Below, one piece after another: positions 1 to 12,532 of a DNA stretch of 64,000 bases. The position numbers and the translations under genes are program-made. Origin of the DNA: Nocardioides lijunqiniae (GTDB taxonomy: Bacteria; Actinomycetota; Actinomycetes; Propionibacteriales; Nocardioidaceae); the NCBI RefSeq assembly GCF_015024225.1, contig NZ_JACJGM010000001.1:310001-374000 (forward strand), in the 5' to 3' direction. The number at the start of each line of letters is the position of its first letter. Position 1 is the first letter of the stretch. Below the pieces are notes generated by a model, which was not told the DNA's origin, did no database searches, and saw nothing but the letters and a program-made list of their open reading frames with translations.

Positions 1-1004
1 AACCGGGTGTACTGCGTCGCCGAGAGGTGCTCCTCGTACTCGCCGGCGTGCATCAGCCACCCGGTCCAGGTCCCGACGTAGACCACGAACGCGACCAGGA
101 CCAGCTGCGCGAACGCCGGCAGCCCGTCGACCACCGCGGAGCGCAGCACCGGCCAGCGGACCCCGAACGAGCGGCGCGCGCCGGCGCTCCAGAGCCAGAC
201 CATGATCCCGAACGCCGCCAGCGGCACCGCCGCGGTCCACTTGGTCCCGACCGCGAGGCCGAAGAAGACGCCGCCCAGCACCAGCCACGGCCGCAGCAGG
301 AGCGGCCGCACGGGTCCCCAGGAGGAGGGGCCGAGGGGCCCGTCCACGGCGGCCGCCATCCGGGCGCGGTACCAGTCGCGGTCGACGACCAGGCAGGTCA
401 CGGCGCAGAGCAGGAAGAAGGCCAGGAAGATGTCGAGCAGCGCCAGCCGCGAGAGCACGAAGTGCAGGCCGTCGAGGCTGAGCAGGAGGCCGGCGACGCA
501 GCCGAGGGCGGTCGAGCCGGTCAGGCGCCGCACCAGCCGGCACATGACCAGCACCATGAGGGCGCCGACCACCGCGGCCGAGATCCGCCAGCCGAACGGG
601 TCCATCCCGAACGCCTTCTCGCCCAGCGCGATGACCCACTTGCCGGCCTCGGGGTGGACGATCATCGACGGGTCGTCGGTCCAGACCCCCGAGGTCTTGC
701 CGTCGAGGATCAGCGTGTCGGCGTCCTCGACGTACTCGCGGACGTAGCCGTGGTTGGCCATCGACCACGCGTCCTTGGCGTAGTACGTCTCGTCGAACTC
801 GAACTCCTTCGGCGTGCCGAGGTGCCACAGCCGGAGGAAGAGCGCGAGCAGCGTGACGCCGAGCGCGGCACCCCACGAGGTGAGCGGGTCGTCGAGGTCG
901 CTCGGCCACCGGGGACGTCGCGCCCGCTCGCGGGCGAGCGGCACCGGGCGGCCGTCGACGGTGGTGGACAACCCCTCGCTCGGAGCGCGGTCGACGGTCG
1001 TCAC
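1..1004 (-). CDS. pmt: Protein O-mannosyltransferase, N-terminal 334 residues (cut by window edge)
   Basis: Membrane glycosyltransferase that moves mannose from polyprenyl-phosphate-mannose to exported proteins. Only the N-terminal two thirds is present; the frame is open to base 1. I read it by translating the complement from a GTG at 1004. After a basic cytoplasmic tail of about 50 residues comes a first hydrophobic segment (LGVTLLALFLRLW), then FEFDETYYAKDAW with the Asp-Glu pair typical of the PMT/GT39 active loop. An extracytoplasmic loop (VHPEAGKWVIALGEKAFG) and further hydrophobic helices follow. It diverges from rsmI across 39 bases, the same arrangement as Rv1002c/Rv1003 in Mycobacterium. 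The family is normally about 500 residues long. The identification is firm; the exact start is less certain. Confidence 0.88.
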   Translation of the reverse strand, partial: MTTVDRAPSEGLSTTVDGRPVPLARERARRPRWPSDLDDPLTSWGAALGVTLLALFLRLWHLGTPKEFEFDETYYAKDAWSMANHGYVREYVEDADTLILDGKTSGVWTDDPSMIVHPEAGKWVIALGEKAFGMDPFGWRISAAVVGALMVLVMCRLVRRLTGSTALGCVAGLLLSLDGLHFVLSRLALLDIFLAFFLLCAVTCLVVDRDWYRARMAAAVDGPLGPSSWGPVRPLLLRPWLVLGGVFFGLAVGTKWTAAVPLAAFGIMVWLWSAGARRSFGVRWPVLRSAVVDGLPAFAQLVLVAFVVYVGTWTGWLMHAGEYEEHLSATQYTR

Positions 1005-1043
1005 GGGGCAGGACTCTACGTGCCGCGGTGGCATGATCGCCGC

Positions 1044-1895
1044 GTGACGAACGACGAGCGCGGACCCGGGGTGCTGGTGCTCGCCGCGACCCCCATCGGC
1101 CGGGTGGCGGACGCGCCGCCGCGGCTGTCGGAGGAGCTGGCGGGAGCCGACGTCGTCGCCGCCGAGGACACGCGTCGGCTCAAGCGGCTGACGTCCGACC
1201 TGGGCGTCACGGTGACCGGTCGCGTCGTCTCCTACTTCGAGGGCAACGAGTCGGCACGCACCCCCGTGCTCCTGGAGGCGCTGCTCGAGGGGCGGCGCGT
1301 CCTGCTGGTCACCGACGCCGGCATGCCGAGCGTCTCCGACCCCGGCTACCGCCTGGTCGCCGCCGCGGTCGAGGCCGGGGTGCTCGTCACGGCGGTGCCG
1401 GGACCCTCCGCGGTGCTGACCGCGCTCGCTGTCTCCGGGCTGCCGGTCGACCGCTTCTGCTTCGAGGGCTTCCTGCCGCGCAAGCAGGGGGAGCGGTCGC
1501 GGCGGCTGGCCTCGCTGGCGGGGGAGGAGCGCACGATGGTCTTCTTCGAGGCCCCGCACCGCACCGAGACCGCCCTGCGCGCCATGGCCGAGGCCTGGGG
1601 CGAGGACCGGGCTGCCGCCGTGTGCCGCGAGCTCACCAAGACCCACGAGGAGGTGCGCCGCGGACAGCTCGGCGAGCTCGTGGCCTGGGCGGGCGAGGGC
1701 GTGCGCGGCGAGGTCACGATCGTGGTCCAGGGCGCCGACGGCGGGCCGACGGTGGCCTCCGACGAGACCAGCCTGCGCGATGCCGTACGGGAGAGGGAGG
1801 ATCGGGGCATGACCCGCAAGGACGCGATCGTCGAGGTCGCCAAGGAGGCCGGCGTGCCGAAGCGCGAGGTCTACAACCTGGTGCACGGCGCATGA
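1044..1895 (+). CDS. rsmI: 16S rRNA (cytidine1402-2'-O)-methyltransferase RsmI
   Basis: SAM-dependent tetrapyrrole-methylase-fold enzyme that 2'-O-methylates C1402 of 16S rRNA in the decoding centre. It has 283 residues, the normal length. Visible motifs are LAATPIGR near the N-terminus, AEDTRRLKRL (about 37-46), the SAM-site TDAGMPSVSDPG (about 93) and PGPSAVLTAL (about 115), then FFEAPHRTETAL. The GTG at 1044 is chosen because it begins directly before the conserved strand GVLVLAATPIG. The frame is open far upstream, but that part has the composition of a shadow of pmt. The stop overlaps the next gene by four bases (ATGA), so the hydrolase gene is probably translationally coupled. Confidence 0.95.
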   Translation: MTNDERGPGVLVLAATPIGRVADAPPRLSEELAGADVVAAEDTRRLKRLTSDLGVTVTGRVVSYFEGNESARTPVLLEALLEGRRVLLVTDAGMPSVSDPGYRLVAAAVEAGVLVTAVPGPSAVLTALAVSGLPVDRFCFEGFLPRKQGERSRRLASLAGEERTMVFFEAPHRTETALRAMAEAWGEDRAAAVCRELTKTHEEVRRGQLGELVAWAGEGVRGEVTIVVQGADGGPTVASDETSLRDAVREREDRGMTRKDAIVEVAKEAGVPKREVYNLVHGA

Positions 1896-2727
1896 CCCGG
1901 CGCATCCGCACCCTGACGCGCGACGGGCTCGCCTTCGACGTCCTCGACGAGGGACCGGTCGACGGCGACGTGGTCGTGCTGCTGCACGGCTTCCCCGAGC
2001 GGGCCACCTCGTGGCGCCACGTCGCTCCGCTGCTGCACGCCGCGGGCCTGCGCACCCTCGCGCTCGACCAGCGGGGCTACTCCGAGCGCGCGCGTCCCTC
2101 GGGGCGACGGGCCTACCGTCTGACCGAGCTCGTCGACGACGTCGCCGCGCTCATCGAGCGCGTCGGTGGCTCGGCCCACGTGGTCGGGCACGACTGGGGC
2201 GCGGCGGTCGCGTGGGGGCTGGCCGCCCGGCGCCCGGTGCTGGTGCGCACGCTCACCGCCGTGTCGGTGCCCCACCCGGCGGCGTTCCAGAAGGCCGTGC
2301 TGAGCTCGGCCCAGGGGCTGCGCTCCTGGTACATGCTGCTGTTCCAGGCGCCGTACGTCGTGGAGCTCGCGGCGCGCCGCCGAGGGGGACCCTTCGACCT
2401 GGGCCTGGCCCAGGCCGGCATGACCCGCGAGGAGGTCGCCCGCTGCCGCCGCGAGGTCGTCGACACGGGCGCGCTCACGGGCGGCCTGTCGTGGTACCGC
2501 GCGATCCCGTTCGTCGACCGCGAGCTCGCCACCCGGCACACGACGGTCCCGACGACGTTCGTGTGGAGTGACGGCGACACCGCGATCGACCGCCGCGGCG
2601 CCGAGCTCACCGCGTCGTACGTCGACGCGCCGTACTCGTTCGTGGAGCTGCCCGACGTCACCCACTGGATCCCCACCCAGGCGCCCGAGCAGCTGGCGAG
2701 CGCCGTGCTGGACCGCGTGTGGTCGGT

Positions 2728-2731
<4 letters not shown>
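1892..2731 (+). CDS. Alpha/beta hydrolase, epoxide-hydrolase-like
   Basis: 279-residue alpha/beta hydrolase. It shows the oxyanion-loop HGFPERATSW (about 32-41) and the nucleophile elbow VVGHDWGAA with Asp101 in the nucleophile place. That points to the epoxide hydrolase/haloalkane dehalogenase branch rather than to serine esterases. The acid region is WSDGDTAID (about 225) and the base lies in DVTHWIPTQAPEQL near the C-terminus, the usual HWxPxEAP position of epoxide hydrolases. ATGA overlaps rsmI and GTGA overlaps tatD, so it sits inside one operon. The substrate is not apparent. It has no signal peptide and is probably cytoplasmic. Confidence 0.85.
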
Positions 2732-4951
<2,220 letters not shown>

Positions 4952-4981
4952 GCCCGACCAGCGGCCACTACCGTGGCCGTC

Positions 4982-5845
4982 ATGTCTGACACCTCTGCCG
5001 GTCCGAGGCTTCTCGGGCCGGCAGAGGTGCGTTCGCTCGCGGCCCGCCTCGACCTGCGCCCCACGAAGCAGCGCGGGCAGAACTTCGTGATCGACCCCAA
5101 CACCGTGCGGCGCATCGTCCGGGAGTCCGGCATCGGGCCCGACGACGTGGTCGTGGAGGTCGGCCCCGGCCTGGGCTCGCTGACGCTGGGGCTGCTCGGC
5201 GTGGCCTCGCGCGTGGTCGCGATCGAGGTCGACGAGTTGCTGGCCGGGCTGCTGCCCGAGACCGTGGCGACGTACGCCCCCGAGCAGGCCGACCGCTTCG
5301 AGGTGCTCCTCGACGACGCCATGCGGATCGCCGCGCTGCCCGGACCGGCGCCCACGGCGCTGGTCGCCAACCTGCCCTACAACGTGTCCGTGCCGGTGCT
5401 GCTGCACCTCCTCCAGCTGCTGCCCTCGCTCGAGCGGGGCCTGGTGATGGTCCAGGCCGAGGTCGCCGACCGGCTTGCGGCGGCTCCAGGATCCAAGGTC
5501 TACGGCGTCCCGTCGGTCAAGGCCGCCTGGTACGCCGACGTCCGCCGGGCCGGTGCCATCGGGCGCAACGTCTTCTGGCCGGCGCCGAACGTGGACTCCG
5601 GGCTGGTCGCCTGGAGCCGGCGCGAGCCGCCGGCCACGACCGCGACCCGCGAGCAGGTCTTCGCCGTGGTGGACCTGGCCTTCGCCCACCGCCGCAAGGT
5701 GCTGCGGGGCGCGCTGCGGCCGCTGGTCGGCTCGGCCGAGGACGCCTCCGCCGCGCTGGAGCGCGCCGGTGTGGACCCGATGGCCCGCGGCGAGTCGCTC
5801 TCGGTCGTGGAGTTCGCGCGGATCGCCGAGGTGCTGCACCCGTGA
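4982..5845 (+). CDS. rsmA: 16S rRNA dimethyladenosine transferase RsmA (KsgA)
   Basis: Dimethylates A1518 and A1519 at the 3' end of 16S rRNA. It has 287 residues. Motifs: GQNFVIDPN (about 32-40), the SAM loop [11 protein letters not shown] (about 59-69), the acidic IEVDE, the catalytic NLPYNVS (about 138-144) and the C-terminal [12 protein letters not shown]. The ATG at 4982 is chosen over a GTG at 4973. A GTG at 5027 is also in frame, but the RLLGPAEVR segment before it resembles the N-terminus of mycobacterial KsgA, so the longer form is preferred. Codons 4-16 form a long near-perfect hairpin, listed separately. The stop overlaps ispE by GTGA. Confidence 0.95.
   Translation: MSDTSAGPRLLGPAEVRSLAARLDLRPTKQRGQNFVIDPNTVRRIVRESGIGPDDVVVEVGPGLGSLTLGLLGVASRVVAIEVDELLAGLLPETVATYAPEQADRFEVLLDDAMRIAALPGPAPTALVANLPYNVSVPVLLHLLQLLPSLERGLVMVQAEVADRLAAAPGSKVYGVPSVKAAWYADVRRAGAIGRNVFWPAPNVDSGLVAWSRREPPATTATREQVFAVVDLAFAHRRKVLRGALRPLVGSAEDASAALERAGVDPMARGESLSVVEFARIAEVLHP
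4991..5028 (+). repeat. Strong inverted repeat inside the start of rsmA
   Basis: Arms of 11 bases (ACCTCTGCCGG at 4991-5001 and its exact complement at 5018-5028) continue inward through a T.G position into a second 5-bp stem (CCGAG at 5003-5007, CTCGG at 5012-5016) around a four-base loop. The whole folds as one 17-bp hairpin. It lies in coding sequence, starting nine bases after the rsmA ATG, and has no T-run after it. Confidence 0.9.
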
Positions 5846-6775
5846 CCGCCATGACCACGCCCACCGGTGCGCCCGTGACGGTGCGCGCCGCCGCGAAGAT
5901 CAACCTGCACCTCGGGGTGGGCGCCGCCCGCGAGGACGGCTTCCACCCCCTCACGACCGTCTACCAGGCCGTCGGCCTCTGCGACGACGTCACCGCGCGC
6001 GACGACGAGCCCGGCTGGGACCTGCGCCTGCAGGTCGCCGACTGGGTCGACGCCGGCGCGATCCCCGTCGACAGCGGCAACATCGTCACGCGCGCCGCCT
6101 CGCTCCTGGCCCGCCACCACGGCGTCGCCGCCGACGGGCACCTGCTCATCGAGAAGGCCATCCCGGTGGCCGGGGGACTGGCCGGCGGGTCCGCCGACGC
6201 CGCCGCCGCGCTCGTCGCGCTCGACCGCCTCTGGGACGCCCAGACCAGCGACGAGGACCTGCTCGCGATCGCGGCCGAGCTGGGCAGCGACGTCCCGTTC
6301 GCGCTCCTGGGCGGCACCGCCCTCGGCACCGGTCGCGGCGAGATCGTCACGCCCCTTCCCGACGCCGGCACCTGGTGGTGGGTGCTCGTGCCCAGCCTCG
6401 AGGGCATGTCGACCCCGGCGGTCTACGCCCACTTCGACAAGCTCTTCCCCGACGCCTCGCCCACCCCGCCGCCGGCCGACGAGCTCGTCGCCGCCGTGGC
6501 CTCGGGCGAGCCGCACCGGCTCGCGCGGCTCCTGCGCAACGACCTGCAGCAGCCGGCGATCGACCTGCGCCCCGACCTGGGGGCGCTCCTGGACCAGGGC
6601 GAGGAGGAGGGCGCGCTCCGCGGCCTCGTCAGCGGCTCCGGCCCCACCTGCGTCTTCCTGTGCGAGTCCGCCGACCATGCCCGCGACCTGGCGGGCGCGA
6701 TGATGAGGCTCGGGCACGGCGTCGTCCTGGTCGCCAACGGTGCGGTCGCGGGCGCCCACGTCGTCGGAGGACACC

Positions 6776-6783
<8 letters not shown>
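5842..6783 (+). CDS. ispE: 4-diphosphocytidyl-2-C-methyl-D-erythritol kinase
   Basis: GHMP kinase of the non-mevalonate (MEP) isoprenoid pathway; it phosphorylates CDP-methylerythritol at the 2-hydroxyl with ATP. It has 313 residues. The N-terminal substrate motif [12 protein letters not shown] (about 16-27), the ATP-binding glycine-rich loop [16 protein letters not shown] (about 107-122) and the C-terminal [12 protein letters not shown] are all present. The GTG at 5842 overlaps the rsmA stop (GTGA). An ATG at 5851 is an alternative. The 3' end overlaps the ABC-F gene by eight bases. The rsmA-ispE pairing is conserved in actinobacteria. Confidence 0.95.
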
Positions 6784-8548
<1,765 letters not shown>

Positions 8549-8558
8549 GGTCCCGCAC

Positions 8559-8602
8559 GGGGTTTCGAGACAGGCGCTGCGCGCCTTCCTCAACCCCCGG
8601 GG
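8559..8602. repeat. Palindromic repeat family, copy 1
   Basis: Sits in the 63-base convergent gap between the ABC-F and marR genes. On the minus strand it reads GGTTGAGGA, then a stem AGGCGC-gca-GCGCCT, then GTCTCGAAACC. Constant flanks with a self-complementary stem recur at 25980-26014, 26027-26071 and 53749-53787. By position it could act as a bidirectional terminator. Confidence 0.8.
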
Positions 8603-8611
8603 CCGATCGAC

Positions 8612-9097
8612 TCAGGCGTACGGCGCGAGCAGCGTGCGCAGCAGGCCGGCGAGCCGCTTCTGCTGGGCCGGCGCGAGGTCGGCGAGCAGCGCCCGCTCGG
8701 CCTCGAGCAGCGCCTCGAAGGCGGCGTCCACGGCGGTCTTGCCCTCGCGGGTGAGCCGGACGATGACGCCGCGCCGGTCCTCGGGGTCGGGGTAGCGCTC
8801 GACGAAGCCGCGCGCCGCCAGCCGGTCGACGCGGTTGGTCATCGTCCCGCTGGTCACGAGCGTCTCGCGCAGCAGGCGCCCCGGCGACAGCTCGTACGGC
8901 GCACCGGCGCGGCGCAGCGCCGCGAGCACGTCGAACTCCCACGACTCGATGCCGTGCGCGGTGAACGCGGCGCGGCGGGCGAGGTCGAGGTGGCGGGCCA
9001 GGCGGCTGATCCGGCTGAAGACGGCGACCGGCTCGAGGTCGAGGTCGTCGCGCTCGCGCGCCCACGACTCGACCAGCTCGTCCACCTCGTCCCGCAT
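8612..9097 (-). CDS. MarR family transcriptional regulator
   Basis: 161-residue winged-helix regulator. The region GIESWEFDVLAALRRAGAPYELSPGRLL leads into the recognition helix TSGTMTNRVDRLAARG. The wing follows as YPDPEDRRGVIVRLTREG, with the DxRxxxVxLT pattern typical of the family. The ATG at 9097 is preferred to open frame extending to 9181, because the family starts just before helix 1 and the extra sequence covers the probable operator. It is divergent from the methyltransferase gene at 9163, whose promoter region holds the operator-like palindrome at 9125-9140. Repression of both genes is a reasonable inference. The ligand is unknown. Confidence 0.9.
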   Translation of the reverse strand: MRDEVDELVESWARERDDLDLEPVAVFSRISRLARHLDLARRAAFTAHGIESWEFDVLAALRRAGAPYELSPGRLLRETLVTSGTMTNRVDRLAARGFVERYPDPEDRRGVIVRLTREGKTAVDAAFEALLEAERALLADLAPAQQKRLAGLLRTLLAPYA

Positions 9098-9124
9098 GGC
9101 AGCAGCGTAGCGGATGCGTCGAGA

Positions 9125-9140
9125 ATCTTGACATCGAGAT
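9125..9140. promoter_or_regulatory. Candidate MarR operator
   Basis: ATCTTGACATCGAGAT, an imperfect 16-base palindrome (12 of 16 positions symmetric) of the TTGAnATCnA type bound by many MarR proteins. It lies between the divergent marR (start 9097) and tam-like (start 9163) genes. TTGACA inside it could also be a -35 element for the plus-strand gene, which would place the operator over the promoter. Confidence 0.6.
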
Positions 9141-9162
9141 AAATGGGTCGCACGATGGACCG

Positions 9163-9954
9163 ATGGCACCGACGCACACACCTACCCACACGTGGGACCC
9201 GGACCGCTACCTCACCTACGCCGACGAGCGCGGGCGCCCGTTCGTGGAGCTGCTCGGCCGCGTCGACGCGAGCGCGCCAGGCCGCGTCGTCGACCTCGGC
9301 TGCGGCCCGGGCAACCTCACCGCCCTGCTCGGGCGACGCTGGCCCGACGCGCACGTCGTGGGCGTCGACTCGAGCGAGGAGATGATCCGCGCGGCGCGGG
9401 AGGCGCAGCCCGACGCGCACTTCGAGGTCGGCGACGTCCGCACCTGGCAGCCCCCCGAGGGCGGTGTGGACGTGCTGGTCAGCAACGCCACGCTCCAGTG
9501 GGTGCCCGGCCACCTCGAGCTGCTGCCGCAGCTCGTCGACGCGGTGCGCCCCGGCGGGTGGCTGGCCTTCCAGGTGCCGGGGAACTTCGACGAGCCCAGC
9601 CACACCCTGCGCGCCGCGCTGGCCGGCGAGGCGCCGTACGCCCCGCACGTGCAGGGCATCGCGACCCCGGCCAGCCACGACCCGGTCGTCTACCTCGACC
9701 GGCTCGCCGCGCTCGGCTGCGAGGTCGACGCGTGGGAGACGACGTACCTGCACGTCCTCACCGGCGAGGACCCGGTCTTCACCTGGGTCTCGGCCACCGG
9801 CGCCCGCCCCACGCTGCAGGCGCTGCCCGACGACCTGCGACCCGACTTCGAGGCGGAGTTCAAGCGACGCCTCCGCGAGGCTTACCCCGCGCGGGACGGA
9901 AGGGTCGTGCTGCCGTTCCGGCGGATCTTCGTGGTCGCCCGGCGCGCGTCGTGA
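9163..9954 (+). CDS. tam: Trans-aconitate 2-methyltransferase-like SAM methyltransferase
   Basis: 263-residue class I methyltransferase. The SAM-binding motif VVDLGCGPGNLTALL (about 42-56) is followed by VVGVDSSEEMI and the motif-III/IV strand DVLVSNATLQWVPGH. The family marker TWDPDRYLTYADERGRPFVELL at the N-terminus and the C-terminal EEFKRR/LPFRRIFVVARR pattern match trans-aconitate methyltransferase (Tam), which methyl-esterifies the spontaneously formed aconitase inhibitor. It diverges from a MarR gene and overlaps the next gene by GTGA. The family assignment is good; the exact substrate is inferred from similarity only. Confidence 0.85.
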   Translation: MAPTHTPTHTWDPDRYLTYADERGRPFVELLGRVDASAPGRVVDLGCGPGNLTALLGRRWPDAHVVGVDSSEEMIRAAREAQPDAHFEVGDVRTWQPPEGGVDVLVSNATLQWVPGHLELLPQLVDAVRPGGWLAFQVPGNFDEPSHTLRAALAGEAPYAPHVQGIATPASHDPVVYLDRLAALGCEVDAWETTYLHVLTGEDPVFTWVSATGARPTLQALPDDLRPDFEAEFKRRLREAYPARDGRVVLPFRRIFVVARRAS

Positions 9955-10340
9955 GGCTCCACCACGTCCAGGTCGCCTGCCCGCCGGGCGGCGAGGACGT
10001 CGCCCGGCGCTTCTACGCCGCCGCGCTCGGCATGACCGAGGTCGAGAAGCCCGAGGAGCTGCGCGCCCGCGGCGGCGTCTGGTTCCGCGCCGTCGACGGC
10101 TCCGGGGGCGTGACCGCGGAGATCCACGTCGGCGTCGAGGACCCGTTCGCGCCCGCCCGCAAGGCGCACCCTGCACTCGTGCTGGAGGGAGCCGACGCTC
10201 TGGACGCCGTGCGACACCGGCTCGAGGAGGCCGGCTACGACGTCGACCTCAGCCAACGGGACACCTTCCCCGGCCACGACCGCGTGCACACGTTCGACGG
10301 GCACGGCAACCGTGTCGAGCTGCTGGTCGCGCGCGACTGA
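9951..10340 (+). CDS. VOC-family glyoxalase-like protein
   Basis: 129-residue vicinal-oxygen-chelate protein with the two beta-alpha-beta-beta-beta halves of the fold: MRLHHVQVACPPGGED...RFYAAALGMTEVEKPEEL and HPALVLEGADALDAVRHRLEEAGYDV...VHTFDGHGNRVELL. A His near the N-terminus and the C-terminal Glu in NRVELL are in the usual metal-ligand places. The GTG at 9951 overlaps the methyltransferase stop, so it is probably coupled to it. Many actinobacterial relatives are annotated only as VOC family or glyoxalase; no reaction can be assigned. Confidence 0.8.
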   Translation: MRLHHVQVACPPGGEDVARRFYAAALGMTEVEKPEELRARGGVWFRAVDGSGGVTAEIHVGVEDPFAPARKAHPALVLEGADALDAVRHRLEEAGYDVDLSQRDTFPGHDRVHTFDGHGNRVELLVARD

Positions 10341-10341
10341 G

Positions 10342-11379
10342 TCAGACCAGCGAGAGCGTGCCCAGGTCGCGGATGGCGGCGCACGAGCGCGCCACCATCG
10401 TGGCGAACATCCGGTCGCCCCGCTCGCTGCGGGTCCCGTAGGCGCAGCCGAAGGTCGCGACGAGGGGGCCCTGGACCATCGCGAAGCGGTAGTCCTCCCA
10501 GCACTCCTCGAGGTCGTGCCCGGTGACGCCGTGGCCCAGCAGTGCCCGGTGGTACGCCGCCACGAGGTCGCGCTCGTGGGCCCGGCGCGCCTCGGGGTCG
10601 AGCGAGGTGCCCACGAAGTAGGCGAGGTCGCGGGCGGGCAGGCCCAGCGAGAGCGTCTGCCAGTCCAGCGCCACGGAGCCGGAGGCGCCGTCGGGGTGGA
10701 ACATCAGGTTGTCGAGGCGGTAGTCGCCGTGCACGAGCGCGTAGCGCTCGCCGCGCGCGTAGCTCCACGGCCCGACCACCTCGGCGCACGCCCGCAGTGT
10801 GGCCCGGTCCTCGGGCGAGACCAGGTCGCCGAGTCCCTCGACGAACAGCTCGGTCGTCGAGGGGGCCAGCTCGGTGAGGAGGTCGATGTCCGCGGGCGAC
10901 TGCAGCGTGAGGTGGTCGTAGTCCTGCAGGGTCGGGTCGCTCCAGCGCGGGCCGTGCAGCCCGGCCAGGTTGGTCACCGCGTCGCGTGCCTGCGCGACGG
11001 TGCAGCCGCCGATCTGGTCCCCCTGCACGGCGGGCGCCAGGTCCTCCATCACCAGGACGAAGTCGCCGCTGTCGGGCGTGATGGCCGCGTAGTGGCACGT
11101 CGGGACCCGCACGGCCACCGTCGGTGCGATGTCGGCGTAGAAGACCAGCTCGCCGCGGTAGGCGCCCGCGAGCAGGTCGCGCGAGCCCTGGTCGGCGGCG
11201 GGCAGCTTGACGAGGACCGAGGCGGGCACGCCGTCGCCGGTCAGGGTCAGGCGGTAGCAGGTGCCGATCTGGCCGGTCCCGACCGGCGTCGCCACCACGT
11301 CGTCGACGCGGCCGCCGAGTGCCTCGCCCAGCCACGCGGAGGTGAGCCCCTCGACCTCGGTGACGACCCCGGCGCTCAT
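10342..11379 (-). CDS. Aminoglycoside-phosphotransferase-fold small-molecule kinase
   Basis: 345-residue protein of the APH/choline kinase-like fold, close to the ecdysteroid-kinase-like (CHK) branch. The N-lobe has GTGQIGTCYRLTL and the ATP-binding lysine in ASVLVKLPAAD. The catalytic loop is ALVHGDYRLDNLMF (His-Gly-Asp-x-x-x-x-Asn) and the metal-binding Asp lies in VALDWQTLSLG. It overlaps the upstream LLM oxidoreductase gene by four bases, so the two form an operon. Such kinases sit near lipid or steroid catabolic genes in actinobacteria and may phosphorylate a hydroxylated metabolite; that is inference only. Confidence 0.82.
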   Translation of the reverse strand: MSAGVVTEVEGLTSAWLGEALGGRVDDVVATPVGTGQIGTCYRLTLTGDGVPASVLVKLPAADQGSRDLLAGAYRGELVFYADIAPTVAVRVPTCHYAAITPDSGDFVLVMEDLAPAVQGDQIGGCTVAQARDAVTNLAGLHGPRWSDPTLQDYDHLTLQSPADIDLLTELAPSTTELFVEGLGDLVSPEDRATLRACAEVVGPWSYARGERYALVHGDYRLDNLMFHPDGASGSVALDWQTLSLGLPARDLAYFVGTSLDPEARRAHERDLVAAYHRALLGHGVTGHDLEECWEDYRFAMVQGPLVATFGCAYGTRSERGDRMFATMVARSCAAIRDLGTLSLV

Positions 11380-12482
11380 CGCGCCCACCCCGGGTTGGTC
11401 GGCAGCCCCTCGAAGCGCTCCCGGGGCCGGATCGCCCGCCAGGCCTCCACCACCGGCGCCAGCTCGCCGGGTGTCGCGCCGTGCAGCACGACGCTGTCCG
11501 CGCCGGCGTCGAGCTGGTCGAGCACCCGCCGCGCGCAGGCCTCCGCGCTCCCGGTCGCGGAGGCAGCCAGCCATTCGGCCGGCAGCACCTCGTCGCGCAG
11601 GTAGGTCAGCTGCTCGGTGGTGCCCACGGCGTCGAACGCGCCGGCGTACCCCTGCACGAGCGGGTCCTCCCGGAAGCGCTGCAGGTCCGCGAGGTCCCAG
11701 CCGTTGGCGCGGACCAGCACCTCGCCGTACCCCTGGAGGTACGTCGCCAGCCGGCCGACCAGCTTGCGCAGCGCGAGCTCCTCGGGCACCGACTCCTCGA
11801 CGACGGCCAGCACCGCCCAGATCCGTACGGCGGACGGGTCGCGGCCGGCGGCCGCGGCCGACTCGCGCACGGTGCGGACCGAGCGCGCCAGCGTCTCGTC
11901 GCCGAGGAAGGTGTGCAGGACGACCCCGTCGGCCACGCGGCCGGCGAGGGCCAACGACTTCTCGCCGATCGCCATCATCAGCACCGGGACGTCCTCGTCG
12001 AAGCTGCTGTCCTGGCTGAGGTAGGGGTAGCTCCCGGCCGGCCCCTCGTGGCCGAACGCCTCGCCGTGCCACAGCCGCCGGTAGATGCCCACCGCGTCGG
12101 TCATCTGGGCGCCGGTGACGCGGGGGAGTCCCATCACGTCGAAGAGCAGGTCGAAGCCGCGGCCCAGGCCGAGCGCGTAGCGGCCGCCGCTCATCCGGTG
12201 CAGCGTGGTCGCCATGGTGGCCGTCACGAGCGGGTGCCGGGTGTTGTGGTTGGTGGCGGCCGTGGCGACGCCGATCGTCGTCGAGGCCGCGACCGCCGCG
12301 CCGGCCAGCACCGCGGCGTCCTTGACGTTGAACCGCTCCGAGAGGAACACCGAGCCGATGCCCAGCCGCTCCGCCTCCCGGACCTCGCCGATCAGGTCGG
12401 CCGGGGAGGCGCTGTGGCCGGCCAGCCCGTAGCAGGCGAGCTCGGGCAGCTCCTGGCCGTCCGCCGGTGTGGTGTGCGTCAC
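11376..12482 (-). CDS. LLM-class F420-dependent oxidoreductase
   Basis: 368-residue luciferase-like TIM barrel. SVFLSERFNVKDAAVLAGAAVAAST (about 44-68), HPLVTATMATTLHRMSGGRYALGLGRG and PVLMMAIGEKSLALAGRVADGVVLHTFLGDE are characteristic of the F420-using branch, related to mycobacterial Rv3520c-type proteins. Start is GTG at 12482. Downstream, the phosphotransferase gene overlaps by four bases. The promoter region to the right contains a perfect palindrome and a second inverted repeat shared with the divergent DUF4442 gene. The substrate is unknown; cofactor F420 is inferred from the family. Confidence 0.87.
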   Translation of the reverse strand: MTHTTPADGQELPELACYGLAGHSASPADLIGEVREAERLGIGSVFLSERFNVKDAAVLAGAAVAASTTIGVATAATNHNTRHPLVTATMATTLHRMSGGRYALGLGRGFDLLFDVMGLPRVTGAQMTDAVGIYRRLWHGEAFGHEGPAGSYPYLSQDSSFDEDVPVLMMAIGEKSLALAGRVADGVVLHTFLGDETLARSVRTVRESAAAAGRDPSAVRIWAVLAVVEESVPEELALRKLVGRLATYLQGYGEVLVRANGWDLADLQRFREDPLVQGYAGAFDAVGTTEQLTYLRDEVLPAEWLAASATGSAEACARRVLDQLDAGADSVVLHGATPGELAPVVEAWRAIRPRERFEGLPTNPGWAR

Positions 12483-12504
12483 GCTGGCGGACGCTAGCAG
12501 GACT

Positions 12505-12516
12505 TGACACGTGTCA
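12505..12516. promoter_or_regulatory. Perfect 12-base palindrome, candidate operator
   Basis: TGACACGTGTCA lies 23 bases upstream of the LLM oxidoreductase start and 43 bases upstream of the DUF4442 gene. Perfect symmetry, and position between divergent genes, suggest a binding site for a TetR-type or similar dimeric regulator. No regulator gene is adjacent. Confidence 0.55.
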
Positions 12517-12532
12517 GGTGGGGCCGTGAGAA

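Noticed and set aside
27..1043. N-terminal extension of the rsmI frame to base 27
   Set aside because: The real gene here is pmt on the other strand; the extension is low-complexity and has no RsmI similarity.
5027..5845. Start of rsmA at GTG 5027, leaving the hairpin as an rpfB terminator
   Set aside because: The residues upstream (RLLGPAEVR) look like the N-terminus of mycobacterial KsgA, so they are probably coding.
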